Source: Brachypodius melanocephalos (lineage: Eukaryota; Chordata; Aves; Passeriformes; Pycnonotidae). Taken from it: a stretch of DNA of 64,000 nucleotides. This document shows, piece by piece, positions 37,581 through 49,146 of the stretch. The stretch spans positions 28,129,604 to 28,193,603 of the forward strand of contig VZSR01000520.1 in NCBI GenBank assembly GCA_013398615.1, in the 5' to 3' direction. The translations under genes were made by a program, and so were the position numbers. A model generated the notes under the pieces. That model had not been told where the DNA came from. It was given only the letters and a program-made list of their open reading frames with translations, and made no database searches. Position 1 is the first letter of the stretch. Each line of letters starts with the position of its first letter.

Positions 37581-38270
37581 GTACCTGATCTGACGTAGTT
37601 TGTAGTCAAAATTATTGCTCATCAAGTTCAATCTTCTGAAAGAAAACAAATTTTAACCAAACAACTGTTTTTCCCAGGCAAAAACATTCACATTCTGAAA
37701 GTCATTACATTTTCTGCTGCAATACTTTTAAAATGTAAAAGCTTCTGAAAAGCAGAAGTGTGCACATAGTGACAGTCTGGTGAGTCTGGAACTGTTATCT
37801 TCATTAGCAGACGTGACAGTAATTACGAGAACTAAGTCATTCCAGTTTATGCTTAGCCAACAAAAAACATGTTTTGGTCAGGAAATTTCATTCTCCAATA
37901 TGACACGGATAAACTTTTCTAAATAGATTAAGAGAATAGTGCAAAATGTTCAGATATGAACTGGTGAAAATGTTCCTTCAATTTGAAACTGGGGTATGTG
38001 TTACACTGAAAGAAAACATTCTTGGTGAAATGCCCCTTGGTTCACTGAAGACAAAGATCTATGTGAAACAGGTTACTCTAGGGCTTTATTTGTGTTAGGA
38101 AGGATACATGGTTAAATACACCTATAACCTACACATTAATTACTGTCTGGCTAACATTTCTCATATTGCTTGTCTTGCATTATTTCCTTGGTATCTTGAA
38201 CACTAAGAAGACAGTAAAACCAATACATTCCTTTGATTTATCCTTCTTATACTCCCTTCTTTTCTTCTAA

Positions 38271-38369
38271 AACATCTCAAATAAGCACCTAGGTGCATCA
38301 GGAGCTGAAGCCATTGCCAGTTTGCTTTTGGAAAATTTGTCCTACCTCAATGTTTTTCAGCTTTTGCGG
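38271..38369 (+). pseudogene. LRRC74A: LRRC74A relic exon with a lost acceptor
   Basis: The frame reads NISNKHLGASGAEAIASLLL and then ENLSYL, matching the family. The pyrimidine-rich stretch before it (TTCTTTTCTTCTAA) ends in AA at 38269-38270 where AG is expected, so the splice site appears mutated. The 3' boundary is uncertain, with no clean GT donor. Confidence 0.8.
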
Positions 38370-38676
38370 GGCTGTATGCACACAAACACTGTTGGCAGTA
38401 GAAGTGAAGTAATATTTGTTTCATTCCACTCTCTCACCCTGAAAATACTACTTGGACTATGGGCAAAATCAATCTCTCACCTGTATCTCTGATGGGAACC
38501 TAGACCAACAGTGGAAATCTAGACTTAAAGTGATTAAATATTTGACCTACTCAATTTCCAGCATCTCTGAAAACCAGCCCTTCAAGAGCAACTTAGTTAA
38601 TTTCTGGAGCATCTCCCACATCTTTGGGTAATTCCACTCCATGGAGTAAAGTAGAATAGTGACTAACTTCCCTATT

Positions 38677-39288
38677 GTGTCTGGCTGAAATGGAGTTAAC
38701 TTTCTCCATAGCAACCCTCATACTTCTGTGATTTGTATTGGTAGCTAGAAAGGTATTGATAAACCCAGGAAAGTTTTGGCTCCCAAAGCATCAAGCACTC
38801 ACTCTCCAACATCTCCCTCCTCCACCACTAGGCTGGTGGTAGGCAAGATCTTGGGAGGGAACATAGCGAGGGCAGCTTATCCAACCTCACCAAAGGGATA
38901 TCCCATACCATACAACATCTCTTCAGCAATAAAAGATAAGAGAAAGGCAGGAGGTAAAGGGAAGGGAGGATGGGAAGCAGCAGCACATTTGTTATTACAA
39001 TGTTTGTCTTCTGGACCTCTATGTGGATATACCACTATACAACAACCTTTTGTACTAAAGCCTGACTTTCTGGGAAGTGGCTGGACATCATCTAGTGATG
39101 AGAAATAGAGAATAAATCTTTTCCTTTGCTTTAGTGTGTGACCTTTTCTTTTGCCTTGTTAAAGGCAAATACTGAACTTTCTTCTTTTTTTTTTTTTTAA
39201 TCTATCTTATTTTCTCCCCTGTTCTGCAGAGGAGGGGAGTGGCAGGCTTGGTGAGCACCTGGTGTACAGCCAAGGTCAACACACCACA
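38677..39288 (+). mobile_element. Solo ERVL-type avian LTR, plus orientation
   Basis: It starts near TGTCTGGCTGAAATGGAGTT and ends near CAACACACCACA. It has the family landmarks GGGATATCCCATACCATA, CAGCAATAAAA and an internal poly(T)/TTTCTCCCC segment. No viral coding region is attached. It lies in the intron between two LRRC74A relic exons. Confidence 0.75.
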
Positions 39289-39415
39289 ACTTCTTACAGC
39301 CCAATATGGACTGTGATGGACTGGAGCACATCCTAAAAGCACATCTTTCTGCAGACCCCAGCACAGCACCAAAGGAGAGACCAGTGCATTGTTAATATAC
39401 TTTTCTTCCCCACAA

Positions 39416-39486
39416 AACAACTTTGGAAAGGAGACTGCACCATACTTTGCTGAGGCATTAATAGTGAGTTACCTGAAATCCAAGGT
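39416..39486 (+). pseudogene. LRRC74A: LRRC74A relic exon, degraded
   Basis: The frame reads NNFGKETAPYFAEALIVSYL, which fits the N-x-F-x-E-D-A-x-Y-F-A-x-A-L stretch of the family. The following LDLSHN repeat core is not recognisable. The exon lies just right of an inserted LTR. Confidence 0.65.
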
Positions 39487-40239
39487 CATTTGCAGCCCTC
39501 ACTTGGCACAATTTCACTTGGCAGTGCCCACATGATTTCCTGGCATAATTCTGCTAAGTGCTTAATTCAGAAATAAGAGAGGCTGAGAGGACACAGTGCT
39601 GGATGAACTGCATCAACATTTTTTCAGGACAGCTCTGTGTGTCTGGCTGAGAAACAAATGTTCAGAACCATGTAAGTAACAAAACTTCATAAAAGTTTGC
39701 AATTCTCCAGTAAGTATTTTTACTGGAAGGTCTTGATTTCTCTTGACAGTTCCTGTCTCAAAGCCTCTTAATCATTTGGTACCTTCAGAAGCTGCCCTGA
39801 AGCATGGATGATACCAGAAAGAGCTCTTGGTCAAGGGACAATGGTGGGAGTAAAACAGGGACAGGAGCAGAATTGCAGGATGTGTTGCAGGCCAGATATG
39901 AGCTGCATGAGAGAAGTTTGCACAACACAAAGTCCTATTGCTTTTGCTGTTTTGGGAAGATGATCTCTGTGATGTTACATGCCCGTTTGAGGGCATGCTG
40001 TGCCACAATCTCTGTGCTGCTGACATCCCATGCGCTGAAGATTTCAATGTGTCTGATAGCCCTCTTTTTCATCCTCACGTGGGTGCTGTGGTATGGCACC
40101 TGGCTGCAGCTGGCTGGAAGATCACATTACCTCTGCACACTTGTCTCTCTGTAGGGCAATTAACAACTGAAGGAGCTGAACCTCAGCCACAAGGAGTTCT
40201 CTAAGGAGGAGAGCTCCTGGGATAGATGCAAAACCAGGA

Positions 40240-41441
40240 TGTCATGGTTTAGGAACAGCACTAAAAATGTTCTGGTTTAAAATACAGCATGAAAATTAAA
40301 TGCTTTCACCTGCTCCTTTCTAATAATGGAGAAAACACTAGGAGAGATTATAAGATATAATCACAATTTATTGAAAAATAGTACTAACTACAACAACATT
40401 AATAAAAGAGTATACAAAAGAGAGTATTTTACCCACCAAATAAAGAAAGACACTTTGCAAAGACAGCACCAAGCATGGTTAACTTTCCAGTTAACCAGCC
40501 CAAAAAACAACAGAAAAACAGGGACAAAACAAAAACTGGTAGGACATGACAGGATTCTGAAACAGGTTGAGGACCCTTTTCCTGGGCCTCACCCTGTGGG
40601 AGCAGGACTGGAATGCTCACTCGGCAGTACCAGCTGCAGCTTGGGCTCTGGCTGTGGCTCCAGCTGCAACGATTGTGGCTGCAGCTTGGGGTCCACATGG
40701 CTCAGCTGGGCTCCATTCTATGTGGCCACTGCTCTCTCCCTTTTTTCTTTGTTTTTGTTCTTTTCTCAAAGCAGCATTTCGAGTTCACTGGCTCTAACCT
40801 ACAGAACCAAACCAGAAAAGCCACAGCTCAGAGAAAGAGGAAAGGGCAGAGTGGGGCTAGCTCCACCAGGCTGACCCCAAAACGTGCACACCCCTGAGCC
40901 CAAGCCTAGCAAAAGATGGTGACCCTTCCAGCTCCAGCTTCCTGTTGCTGAACCCATGCCCCTACCATGATGTGGGTTGTAAGGAATTAAACACTGCTAG
41001 AAACTCCACCACCTTTCTCTATGACCATGACAAAACCACAACCTCTCCAGCGAGAGAGAAAAAAGGCAGAGATTACGGGTTGAGAGAGGAACAATTTACT
41101 GAAAACAGCAGTGAGATAAGAAAATGAACAGTAACAGCAACAATATTAATAACAAAATTATACAAAACCAGGATGATTTATATGCAAAAAATGCTCACCA
41201 ACTGACTCAGCACAGCATGACCCCAAAACAGGGAACAATGGACTCCCTGCACCCCTGCTTTTCCTGGACTGCAAGTCACACCCACCTTCCTCTTGAAGGT
41301 GAGAGTCCTGTATTTTCAGCCCTGGTGGTGACATGAGGTGGTGACAATAACAACCTAGGCATGCCCACATGGGTCCAGGCTCTGGCCTCTCATGGCTACT
41401 TCGAAAAAATTAACTCTATCCTGGCCAAAAACCAGGACACA
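40240..41441 (-). mobile_element. Two adjacent ERVL-type LTR fragments, minus orientation
   Basis: It begins TGTCATGGTTTAGGAACAGC and ends with TTAACTCTATCCTGGCCAAA then CCAGGACACA. Two similar A-rich AATTTATTG/AATTTACTG tracts (about 40360 and 41090) point to two LTR copies side by side, with a boundary near 40970. No viral genes remain. The open frames across 40.3-40.9 kb are LTR shadows. Confidence 0.65.
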
Positions 41442-44024
41442 GGAGTACAGGCACCGGGGAGCTGGATGATGTCAGCACAGTGAACATGCATTTCCTTCTC
41501 TAGCAAGAATGCCCCATGACCTGGTGAGTAGTACAAAAAACAGGGCACCCAGATCCAGAGCTTTCTAGATCACCTAATCACCACAGGTGACTCTATGAGT
41601 CATGTATGAGAACACACATGCACCATGAGAAACCACAGTAACAAAGCAGTCTGTCAGAGAGGAAGGAGCTGAAAGAGAAGACCCTCAGGGCATATAAAGC
41701 AGAAAATTGCACTCTATTAAAATCCCATAGGATTGGAACCATTGTTTGTTTTGATTGCAAAGTTCTGGAGCTACTTCAGTTTTCCATAAGTAGTCCAAAC
41801 TTAATGGTTTTAGCCATTGCACAGTAAGTAGCAAGAGACACAGACTGGGAAGAAAAAAATATTAAGCTGCCTAATCTGTCTGTTCAGACAAAATAAGAAC
41901 CCAAGTGGGCTAGTAGTCCTTCACAGGAAAAGCAAACAAAACAATTAGTATTTCAGTAATCTCAGGTGCTGTTACTACACTGTGAAAGACTTGCATGAAT
42001 ATCTGAATGCCCTTCTTCGCTCAGTATGTTCCACACACCTGCTACCATAATGGCCACAAGCATGTTCTGTGAGCATCCAGTGTTCCTTGAGCATCTCAAT
42101 AATGCAATGCCTTCCATTTCATTAACGCCTTCCTTCTCCTCGTTCAGTATTTCCACTGGTATGTTATCTCTTTCTAATAAAAGTCCGTATCTTTAAAATA
42201 TGGAACAATTAAAACTGAAGTGAAGGCACAGCAATGTGCTCCTGCCTTGAAAAAGCCTGCAGGCAACACAGAGATCTGTACTAAAAGTTTTGACCTTCCT
42301 AATCCAGAAAAATGCCTCTCCAAAATTCAAGGTTTTACATCTCTTCTCTTCTTCCAGTTCACTTGAAGCAGGAGCAGCAGAGATTACTGCAGAACCTGTT
42401 TCCTTGTTTTGTTTCTAACAGGAATATTTTTAAGCCAGCCAAATTCACCATCTGTCTCTATCCAACCTTCCATACATGGAAAATTTGGATGAGAAATTCT
42501 CTCTGAGAATGTGAAGTAAGTGTTGGCAGCAAGTCCTATCCCTCCCAGTGTCACAGCAGACACAAATGAATTCACACATACCCTGCTCTAAGTAGAACTT
42601 ACACCTTGAGGTGTGTGATGCATGTGAATTGGCATTGGCACATGTACAGCTGGGCGAAGCTACCATATGAAGTTGAATACCTCTCCTCTGCTAATCAAAT
42701 GTAAGTAGAATGAGTCTTGATATTTTAGATGTGGCAAGGAGAATCTGGCTATTTTTCATAGTGAGAAAAACAGGCAGTGTCTATTAATACAAGAAATCCT
42801 CCCTCTCTCCACCTTTCTCCTTCACAATGTAAATGATTCGCTAAGAATTTAGTCAAGCACAGGATAAACTGTCATTGCCACAACACGGCAATGTCATAGC
42901 ACTACCTAAAATAGAGGAGGATTACCCAGCCCTGGCAAAAGAAAGCCAAAACTGCCTCCTAGTAAGACAGGGGTCAATAACCCCTGAAAGGGCAACACTG
43001 AATAACTAGCTAAGATTCCTCCAGAGGTGAGAACTGATAGCTAACACACCTTCTCAATCCAAAATCAGACTCTAAGAATTCAGCTCAGAAAAGTCAGCTT
43101 GCTTATGAGCTGCATTCTCAGCTAGATCTAACATCACCATCCCGAGAGCCTGCAAATGACACTATGGTGGTTGAGGGGCATCTTTAAAGCTGTTAATGTA
43201 GGCTTGTCTCTGGACACGCCTGTCTTTGTAAATCACTGCAACCACACCAGTCTTTGGGCCTGCTGTTTCAGATTATGTAAATAAACATGCCTGTGTGCCT
43301 TGCCCTTAACCTGGCTTCAGGTAAAGTCACTAGCTCACACAGAGGCATCCCTCTCTCTCTGTAGCCACTCAGATTGTCTTAGGAGCTGATAGCACAAAGG
43401 ACCTAAACAAGAGCATGGCTTCTGCTAGCCAATGCTAACAAAGGAATTTTTCTTTCTAATTGTGGGAATGGGGACTGCACATGAGGTCCAAGGTGGGAGA
43501 GAGATGATGTTCAAGCACATGGCAGTGCCAACCCTGTAAAGCCAGACAGCCAGACCTTGTAGCAGGCAGACAACCAGCCTGAGCTCTGATCTGCTGTGCT
43601 GCCAAGAGGAGCCAAGAGAAAGGGAAATGTCCCAAGAGGCACAACCCCATCAAGAGGGGCCCTACTAGCAAGTACACATTCAAATGCAGCCCATTGCCTC
43701 AGCTTCTCCCCATCACATGACTGAATGTGATCCGCATCACATCCTTCAGTATGACAGATGTAAAGGACCTGATACATGGAATTTCACACTAGGAAACTGA
43801 GAGAAACTGAGAAGGTAGCTCCATTTGACTTGGAAGCTTGCAGACTTCTGTGGGACAGAGACAAGATATGATAAGAGACAAACCCATTGAAAGGGACCAC
43901 TGTTTTTCCATGTGCCTGCTGAATAATGGGGAGAAAGGGTCATCCTTGAGGTTACAGCCTGCCTTCTGCTAGGCATGACATCCTCATTCTCACCATGTCT
44001 GGATCTGTGTCTCTTCTTTTACAG
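41442..44024. other. Relic intron region with no recognised feature
   Basis: The central LRRC74A repeats should lie between 39.5 and 44 kb. I read this part for L-x-x-L-x-L-x-x-N patterns on the plus strand and saw none I could defend. No transposon is recognised. Confidence 0.5.
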
Positions 44025-44102
44025 AAGGCCAGTAATCCCCTGACCACAGAAGATGCTACTGCACTAGTCACAGCCATCAGAAGGAACACATCTCCCTCCA
44101 AA
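44025..44102 (+). pseudogene. LRRC74A: LRRC74A relic exon, late leucine-rich repeat
   Basis: A strong acceptor (CTCTTCTTTTACAG) ends at 44024. The frame reads ASNPLTTEDATALVTAIRRN, matching the N-P-x-x-x-x-G-A repeat and the I-K-R-N end of the human protein. The family motif EELDIS that should follow is lost. Confidence 0.75.
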
Positions 44103-47100
44103 TTCAAGACTCCAGGACCATACACTATGCATTTTTAGGAAGTGGGTGGATCACAGAGCTGCCCCTTTCCAAGACTGTTTTGCCACTTGATGTTTGTTTT
44201 GTTTATGTACAGTCATTAATAAAAAAGACTAGTATTTGACAACCCTTCCAGGAGCCATGCAGAATCTGGCTTTGGTCTAGCTCTGGAGAGGTGCTTGTAG
44301 TTTCACTCCCTTCCATTTTCTAACAGCAGAACTAGACCAAGGAGTGAATTACCACTGGAGGACGAATTCTATTCATCCCCTGAGCTCTTTCTCCAGGGTA
44401 GCCTAAGATGCTAGATACTGTGAAGTACTTTGATACTTCATCAGTATGTCTGAGGAATAGAAGACGGATGTTTCAATGCATTGAAAGCAAAGCAATTCTA
44501 TTTTAAAGAATGCAAATCAAACATCAAAAGGCTGGTAGGAAGGAAAAAGAAACCAGAGACCAAATCTTAGTATATGCTGTAGCAAGGTGGGAGAATGACA
44601 CATATTGTTGTAACCTCATGTGCTGCCTCTATTGCTTCTAAAATAGGAGACTGAGAAATGCTCCTAAGCTCCTGAGTGAGGGCAAGAGTTGTATTGCAGA
44701 CCAACACAGGGAAGACACCTGGGTATATGTTAGTCCAGTCCTGGCCTTCCCATCCATCCACCACTGGTTCTTCATGGGAGCAGTTACAGAAGGTGTTAGG
44801 GGCCTCAGGGCCCTCCATCCACACTTGGGAGCACTGTGATTGAAGGAAAGAGCGTTTTCACAAAAATTAGTTTTGGGACTTGGAACGTAAACATTATGTT
44901 CGCACTTGAAACAAACTAAAAATAAAGTTGATGGGCAGTTTTGGACACTCATGTAATGGGTTGTATCTAAGTTACATCTGCACATGTTTCTTTGTTACTG
45001 TGTTAATGAAAGAAACTAAAAAATAGCAGAATAAATAATATTTATCCATAGTCTTTCCTGAGAATATCAAGTACTTTCACCAGAGATCATCTGAAGAACA
45101 GGCATTCCTCTAGGGTAAAGATTTTTTCCTGCATAAAGTAAGATCAAAGAGAATTGTTTTCCAAGTCTGCAAGGATTCAAGCCTCATTCTGCAAAGGAAA
45201 ACAAAAATAGTCTGTATGGGTGTAAAGGACTGCATTACAATAGGCATGGTCCTGCTAGTTTTATTACTAATAACCTAAACAATTAATAAAATTTGAAAGA
45301 ATAATAAATTTTAGCTAAATTCTGGGAAATTAAAAGAGATTATTGGAATGCATTTATTTAAAAGGAAACACTTCAGAAACTTTGAGGCAAGGAGTTAATT
45401 TTCAGCCTAAATCTCACTATGAATCTGCTTTTTTGGGTTAACAGTTGTCGTCTTCACCTCACCCTTGCAAAAGTCTAAATTACCTGGCATTTCACAAGAT
45501 AAATGGTCAATGGCATAAATTTACAATGACATTTCAGTATTCCAGTCAAACGCTTGTAGGTAAACATCTAATCTGTCAGACAGAATTAATTCCACCTGTA
45601 ATGTCAGGAGTCTTGAATTTCAATTCTGAGTAATCATAAATATACAGAGCCAAAGACCTTACATTGTCTTAAATATGTGAGAAATTAGTAAAGGTGTTAA
45701 TCCTTTACAGGAAACTTAAGAGAAGACATAAATAAAAGCCTTTTCTGCCCCTTTTCTAAGTGATGCATGCTTATCTTGACTTCCAAAGAATGAATAATTA
45801 GTGTGTCTATAAGAGGAATTTGGAAAAAGGACATCTAGAAACCTTTGCATGGGTTTGACAGCACTAGCAATGGTGAAGCAATAGAATGGCACATTTTAAC
45901 AACAGTTTATTCCTTCTGACAAGATTTTTAAGCATGACTGTTCCTTCCCTACATTATTTTTATAATTTACTCTTTATAGGGTTCCAACTTGCAGATACTG
46001 ACAATCAAACATTTTCAGAAATCATGAATCAAAGTAGCCGGCACATGCTCCTCTTCAGCATCACAGTACACAGGAAACTCCTGTTGCCTTTCGGCTGCCT
46101 GCGTGTTGTTTTTCTGGACAGAACTGACTGTGTCAAACATGCAGAAATGCCCCAGCTGGCTCCCTCCAGGTGCTGCCCAACCCCAGCAATGTTTGTTAGA
46201 CCAGACATGGTGCTTTGGCTATGCTGCTCCTGAGGCTGCGCTGGCAGTCCTCCAGCTTTGTCATGGGCTTAAACCAGGCTGACAACCTTGGGGAGAGCCA
46301 GCAGCCTTAAAAGAAACTCGAGCTTTCCTGTGCTGCATTCCCAGTAGTAGGTCACTCTGTTGCTGTCCATAGCACAAGGATGTCTGAATGGCTTCTTCAG
46401 AGAGCCACTCCACATCCATCAAACCCTCGTTGCTGATTGAAATCTAATAAACCCAGCTGGACCCAGACTGGTTCAAGACTAGGTCTGAGTAATAACAGTC
46501 AAGAGCTCATTGCACAGTAGATTATAAGCTTGTAGATGGATGTGCAGAACAGCGGATCTTGGGTTTCCAAAAAGAAGCTGTAAGAATGCATTGGCAAACT
46601 ATAAATAAACTTTAGGGGGAAATACAGCGCTTGAACCTCTTATAATGACAGAAGCAAAAGCTTTCATAAATTTCCTGAGCTGCCTTGAAACGTTCAACAA
46701 TTAAGTATGTAACTAACCTAATACATGAACAATTCTGCTGTCATCATGGGTATGAACAAAATCATAGTCATGTCTTTAAGAGATCAATCAAAGTAAAATT
46801 TGTCATAACTTAAAATTAGAGGAATAATTTACAGTGGCATCAATAATATTTGCATTGACAGCTTACTTTCTAACATTCCAAACCCCTGAATCAGGACACT
46901 ATGCTACTGCCCATTCAGTATATGTTAAAACATAAAACAACGTGAGCTCTGAAATGCTGAGCTGTCACTACCCTGTTTGAAATTCTTAGGAAAAAACAAA
47001 TGTCAGGCCTTCTTCAGCTGACTGGAGCTTCTTAGGGTTATACAATAAAGCAGAGCTTTCCCAAAAGTTCTGTTCATCTGGAGATATCTGGCCCCCTTCT

Positions 47101-47581
47101 CAGAGAGGATCATCTTTCCTGTGGGCTACAAAGCTCCATTGCTGGAGATACCAATCATTTAAGGTCTTGGGTGATTTTGATTTTTATTTTTCAGAACTCT
47201 ATGGCACATTGTGGCCATTAACTGTTCAACTTACAGTCTGCATTTTAATAGAATGGAGAGGAGACCCATCTAGGGCTGTCTCAGGGATGAACCGAATCAC
47301 TTGAAGAGGTCTTTGGTGTAGACATTGACTAGTGAACACCTACCTTGCATTAAGCTAATTTCTACACAAATTACTAGATCTTTTTCTGTCTCAGACATGG
47401 CACAAGAGAAAGATGAACACTTACTTATGGCTGGGTCTCTAAAGGTTTCCTGAAAGTGAAGAGCAGAGATAGCAGAAGGCGCCATCCCTAGGACAGAATG
47501 GCTAATGTATTTATGAACACAAGGAAAGCGTCTTTGTTCTCTGGGTGTCCACACTGACTACACTTTCCTTGCCCTGTGTAG
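44103..47581. other. Relic intron region with no recognised feature
   Basis: AT-rich in part (around 45250-45360). An open frame of 115 codons at 45886-46233 has no family resemblance and lies between relic exons, so it is treated as chance. Confidence 0.5.
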
Positions 47582-47719
47582 CACAACAAGTTGGTGAATG
47601 AAACTTTCATCAGGTTGCAGGATTTGGTGTGTCAAATGCATCCTGAACTAGATGTCATCTACAGTAAGGTCAAAGGCTGTATCACCCAATAGCATCCAAA
47701 TCCCATGGAAGTGATTCAG
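47582..47719 (+). pseudogene. LRRC74A: LRRC74A relic exon with in-frame TAG and GC donor
   Basis: The acceptor TGTGTAG ends at 47581. The 46-codon frame reads NKLVNETFIRLQDLV, HPELDVIYSKVKG, then TAG at 47690-47692, then NPMEVIQ. The conserved residues on both sides of the stop fit the family. The donor is CAG followed by GCAAGC, either a GC-AG intron or a decayed GT. Confidence 0.85.
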
Positions 47720-48889
47720 GCAAGCTACTGGATTGTGTGCTTAGCTCCCTGTACACAGTACATATGCTGCAGACCCTTGGAGGGATGGAGGTTCAAAGGG
47801 GTGAGTTTTCTTTCAAGTGAGAAATTCAGCCAAATTCCTTCAGAAAAGTAAATGCACAAAGAGAATCACAATGTTCACACATCTCAGCACACACAGACTG
47901 ACTAAGCAAAGCCTCTGATCTTCTGGAGAAGCTATTGCCTCGGGATCTTAGAGCACTGAGGGGAAAAAAGGAACGTGAATTGCTTGTCGTGTAAAACAAA
48001 CTGATTGATTTCAGGTATGATCCAAATGAGTGTCCATCCTCATCACAAGCCCATCCCAGTAGCTTTCATAGAACTCTTCTCTGACAGTTTTGCTTTAGCA
48101 TCAAAATTAATCTGCATCATGAAAGTAGGATATGGTATTACAAGGACACGGTATTTACTATCCGAAATAGACTCAGCTTTTCAAGGTCTGCAGTTTCCAT
48201 GGAGAGCAGCAGATGGTGCTGTCCTCCTTTCTGGAAGCCAACGCAAGCCTCCGAGCCTTGCTGAGTTAAAAAACATTTTTGCACTGCGAGCTTCACTGTG
48301 TTTCTTAACTGCTGTGCAGATTTTCAGCTAATTGGGTGAGAATTAGTTGTGGATAAGGTTTCACATGAACTTAAGCAAAAGCTTGGGCTGTTAGCTCACA
48401 TCAAACAACGCTGCTGTGCTTCACAGCTACAGACACTTGCACTACCATGCTTTGCAGTTTTTAATAGCCATTATGGTATTCAGGTATCCTCATTCAAACA
48501 GAAGCAGAATTCAGAGAAGAGTAACTAAAGTGATCACAGATCTGGGAGACAGAACTGTCTAGATTAGACAGCCTAGCCAAGCAGTGGCTGCTGGGATGAG
48601 GACCAAATAAGCATATGCAATTATAAGGAAAAAAAAAAAAGCCAGGTTTACTACTGAGTCTTGTTTCAAGGCTAGGAGGAGAAGGAGGTATAACTGAGAA
48701 GAATGGAATTAACCTGAACAAAAGACCTTTGTTCTGACAAAAGGCTGACTGCACAAGGAGTCGAGAAATCATATCTCTAAGTGATGGGCTGAATAAAAGC
48801 AGGGTAATGGAAGAATAGGAGGAGAGCTGGAGGCAGGTATCAGTGGCTGTTTCATGGTCATGCCCGTGTTTTATCTCTGCTTCCAACAG

Positions 48890-48998
48890 AACTCTTTGAA
48901 AGAGCACAGCCTATAACTCTGAGAACTTCTTTGGAGATATTGATAAGGATGGAAACATAAAGATTCCTGTGTCAGCCTTCTGGAAAGCCATGATGCAG
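48890..48998 (+). pseudogene. LRRC74A: LRRC74A relic exon with +1 frameshift, EF-hand-like region
   Basis: The acceptor TTCCAACAG ends at 48889. The frame starts NSLKEHSL, meets TAA at 48914, and the family sequence resumes one base later as ENFFGDIDKDGNIKIPVSAF and WKAMMQ before GTGTGT at 48999. The distance to the F-F pair is one nucleotide longer than the human protein predicts. D-x-D-K-D-G-x-I resembles a degenerate EF-hand loop. Confidence 0.82.
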
Positions 48999-49107
48999 GT
49001 GTGTCTCTGAAAGCATGGCCAGAATGCTCTTCTGGTAGGGTACTGCTCTAGGGAAACCTCTCTGCTGCAGCACAGCCACCAGCCAGCTTTACTGGTGACA
49101 TCATGAT

Positions 49108-49146
49108 GCTTCTGGATCCCTTCCAACTCAGACTATTCTGTGATTA
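49108..49146 (+). mobile_element. Possible CR1 3' tail remnant
   Basis: GGATCCCTTCCAACTCAGAC is followed by TATTCTGTGATT, the form of a CR1 3' end. The fragment is very short, and the DNA at 48495-48620 may be further weak CR1-like sequence. Confidence 0.5.

Larger units (their letters stand above)
35399..48998 (+). pseudogene. LRRC74A: LRRC74A relic (leucine-rich repeat containing 74A, unitary pseudogene)
   Basis: Seven blocks on the plus strand match LRRC74A in the right order: 36674-36850, 37473-37580, 38271-38369, 39416-39486, 44025-44102, 47582-47719 and 48890-48998. A possible first exon is 35399-35551. The position next to ANGEL1, head to head, is the one LRRC74A has in human. Readable peptides include LNLNHHGLGSKGVKDIVNAM, SNTTIIQLELEDNCILVEGA, FAEALIVSY, HPELDVIYSKVKG, NPMEVIQ and DIDKDGNIKIPVSAF. 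Lesions are TGA at 37554, an AA in place of the acceptor AG at 38269-38270, TAG at 47690, a GC donor at 47720, and a +1 frameshift near 48914. The central leucine-rich repeats expected between 39.5 and 44 kb were not found. Several independent lesions make a sequencing error unlikely. Human comparisons are from memory. Confidence 0.85.

Noticed and set aside
40326..40874. 182-codon open frame
   Set aside because: It lies within ERVL-type LTR material, has Trp/Leu/Ser-rich repetitive translation and no exon or domain signals.
45886..46233. 115-codon open frame
   Set aside because: It sits in an AT-rich intron of the LRRC74A relic and has no family resemblance.
48494..48907. 137-codon minus-strand open frame
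   Set aside because: It overlaps weak CR1-like sequence and the LRRC74A relic exon on the other strand; the translation is hydrophobic filler.
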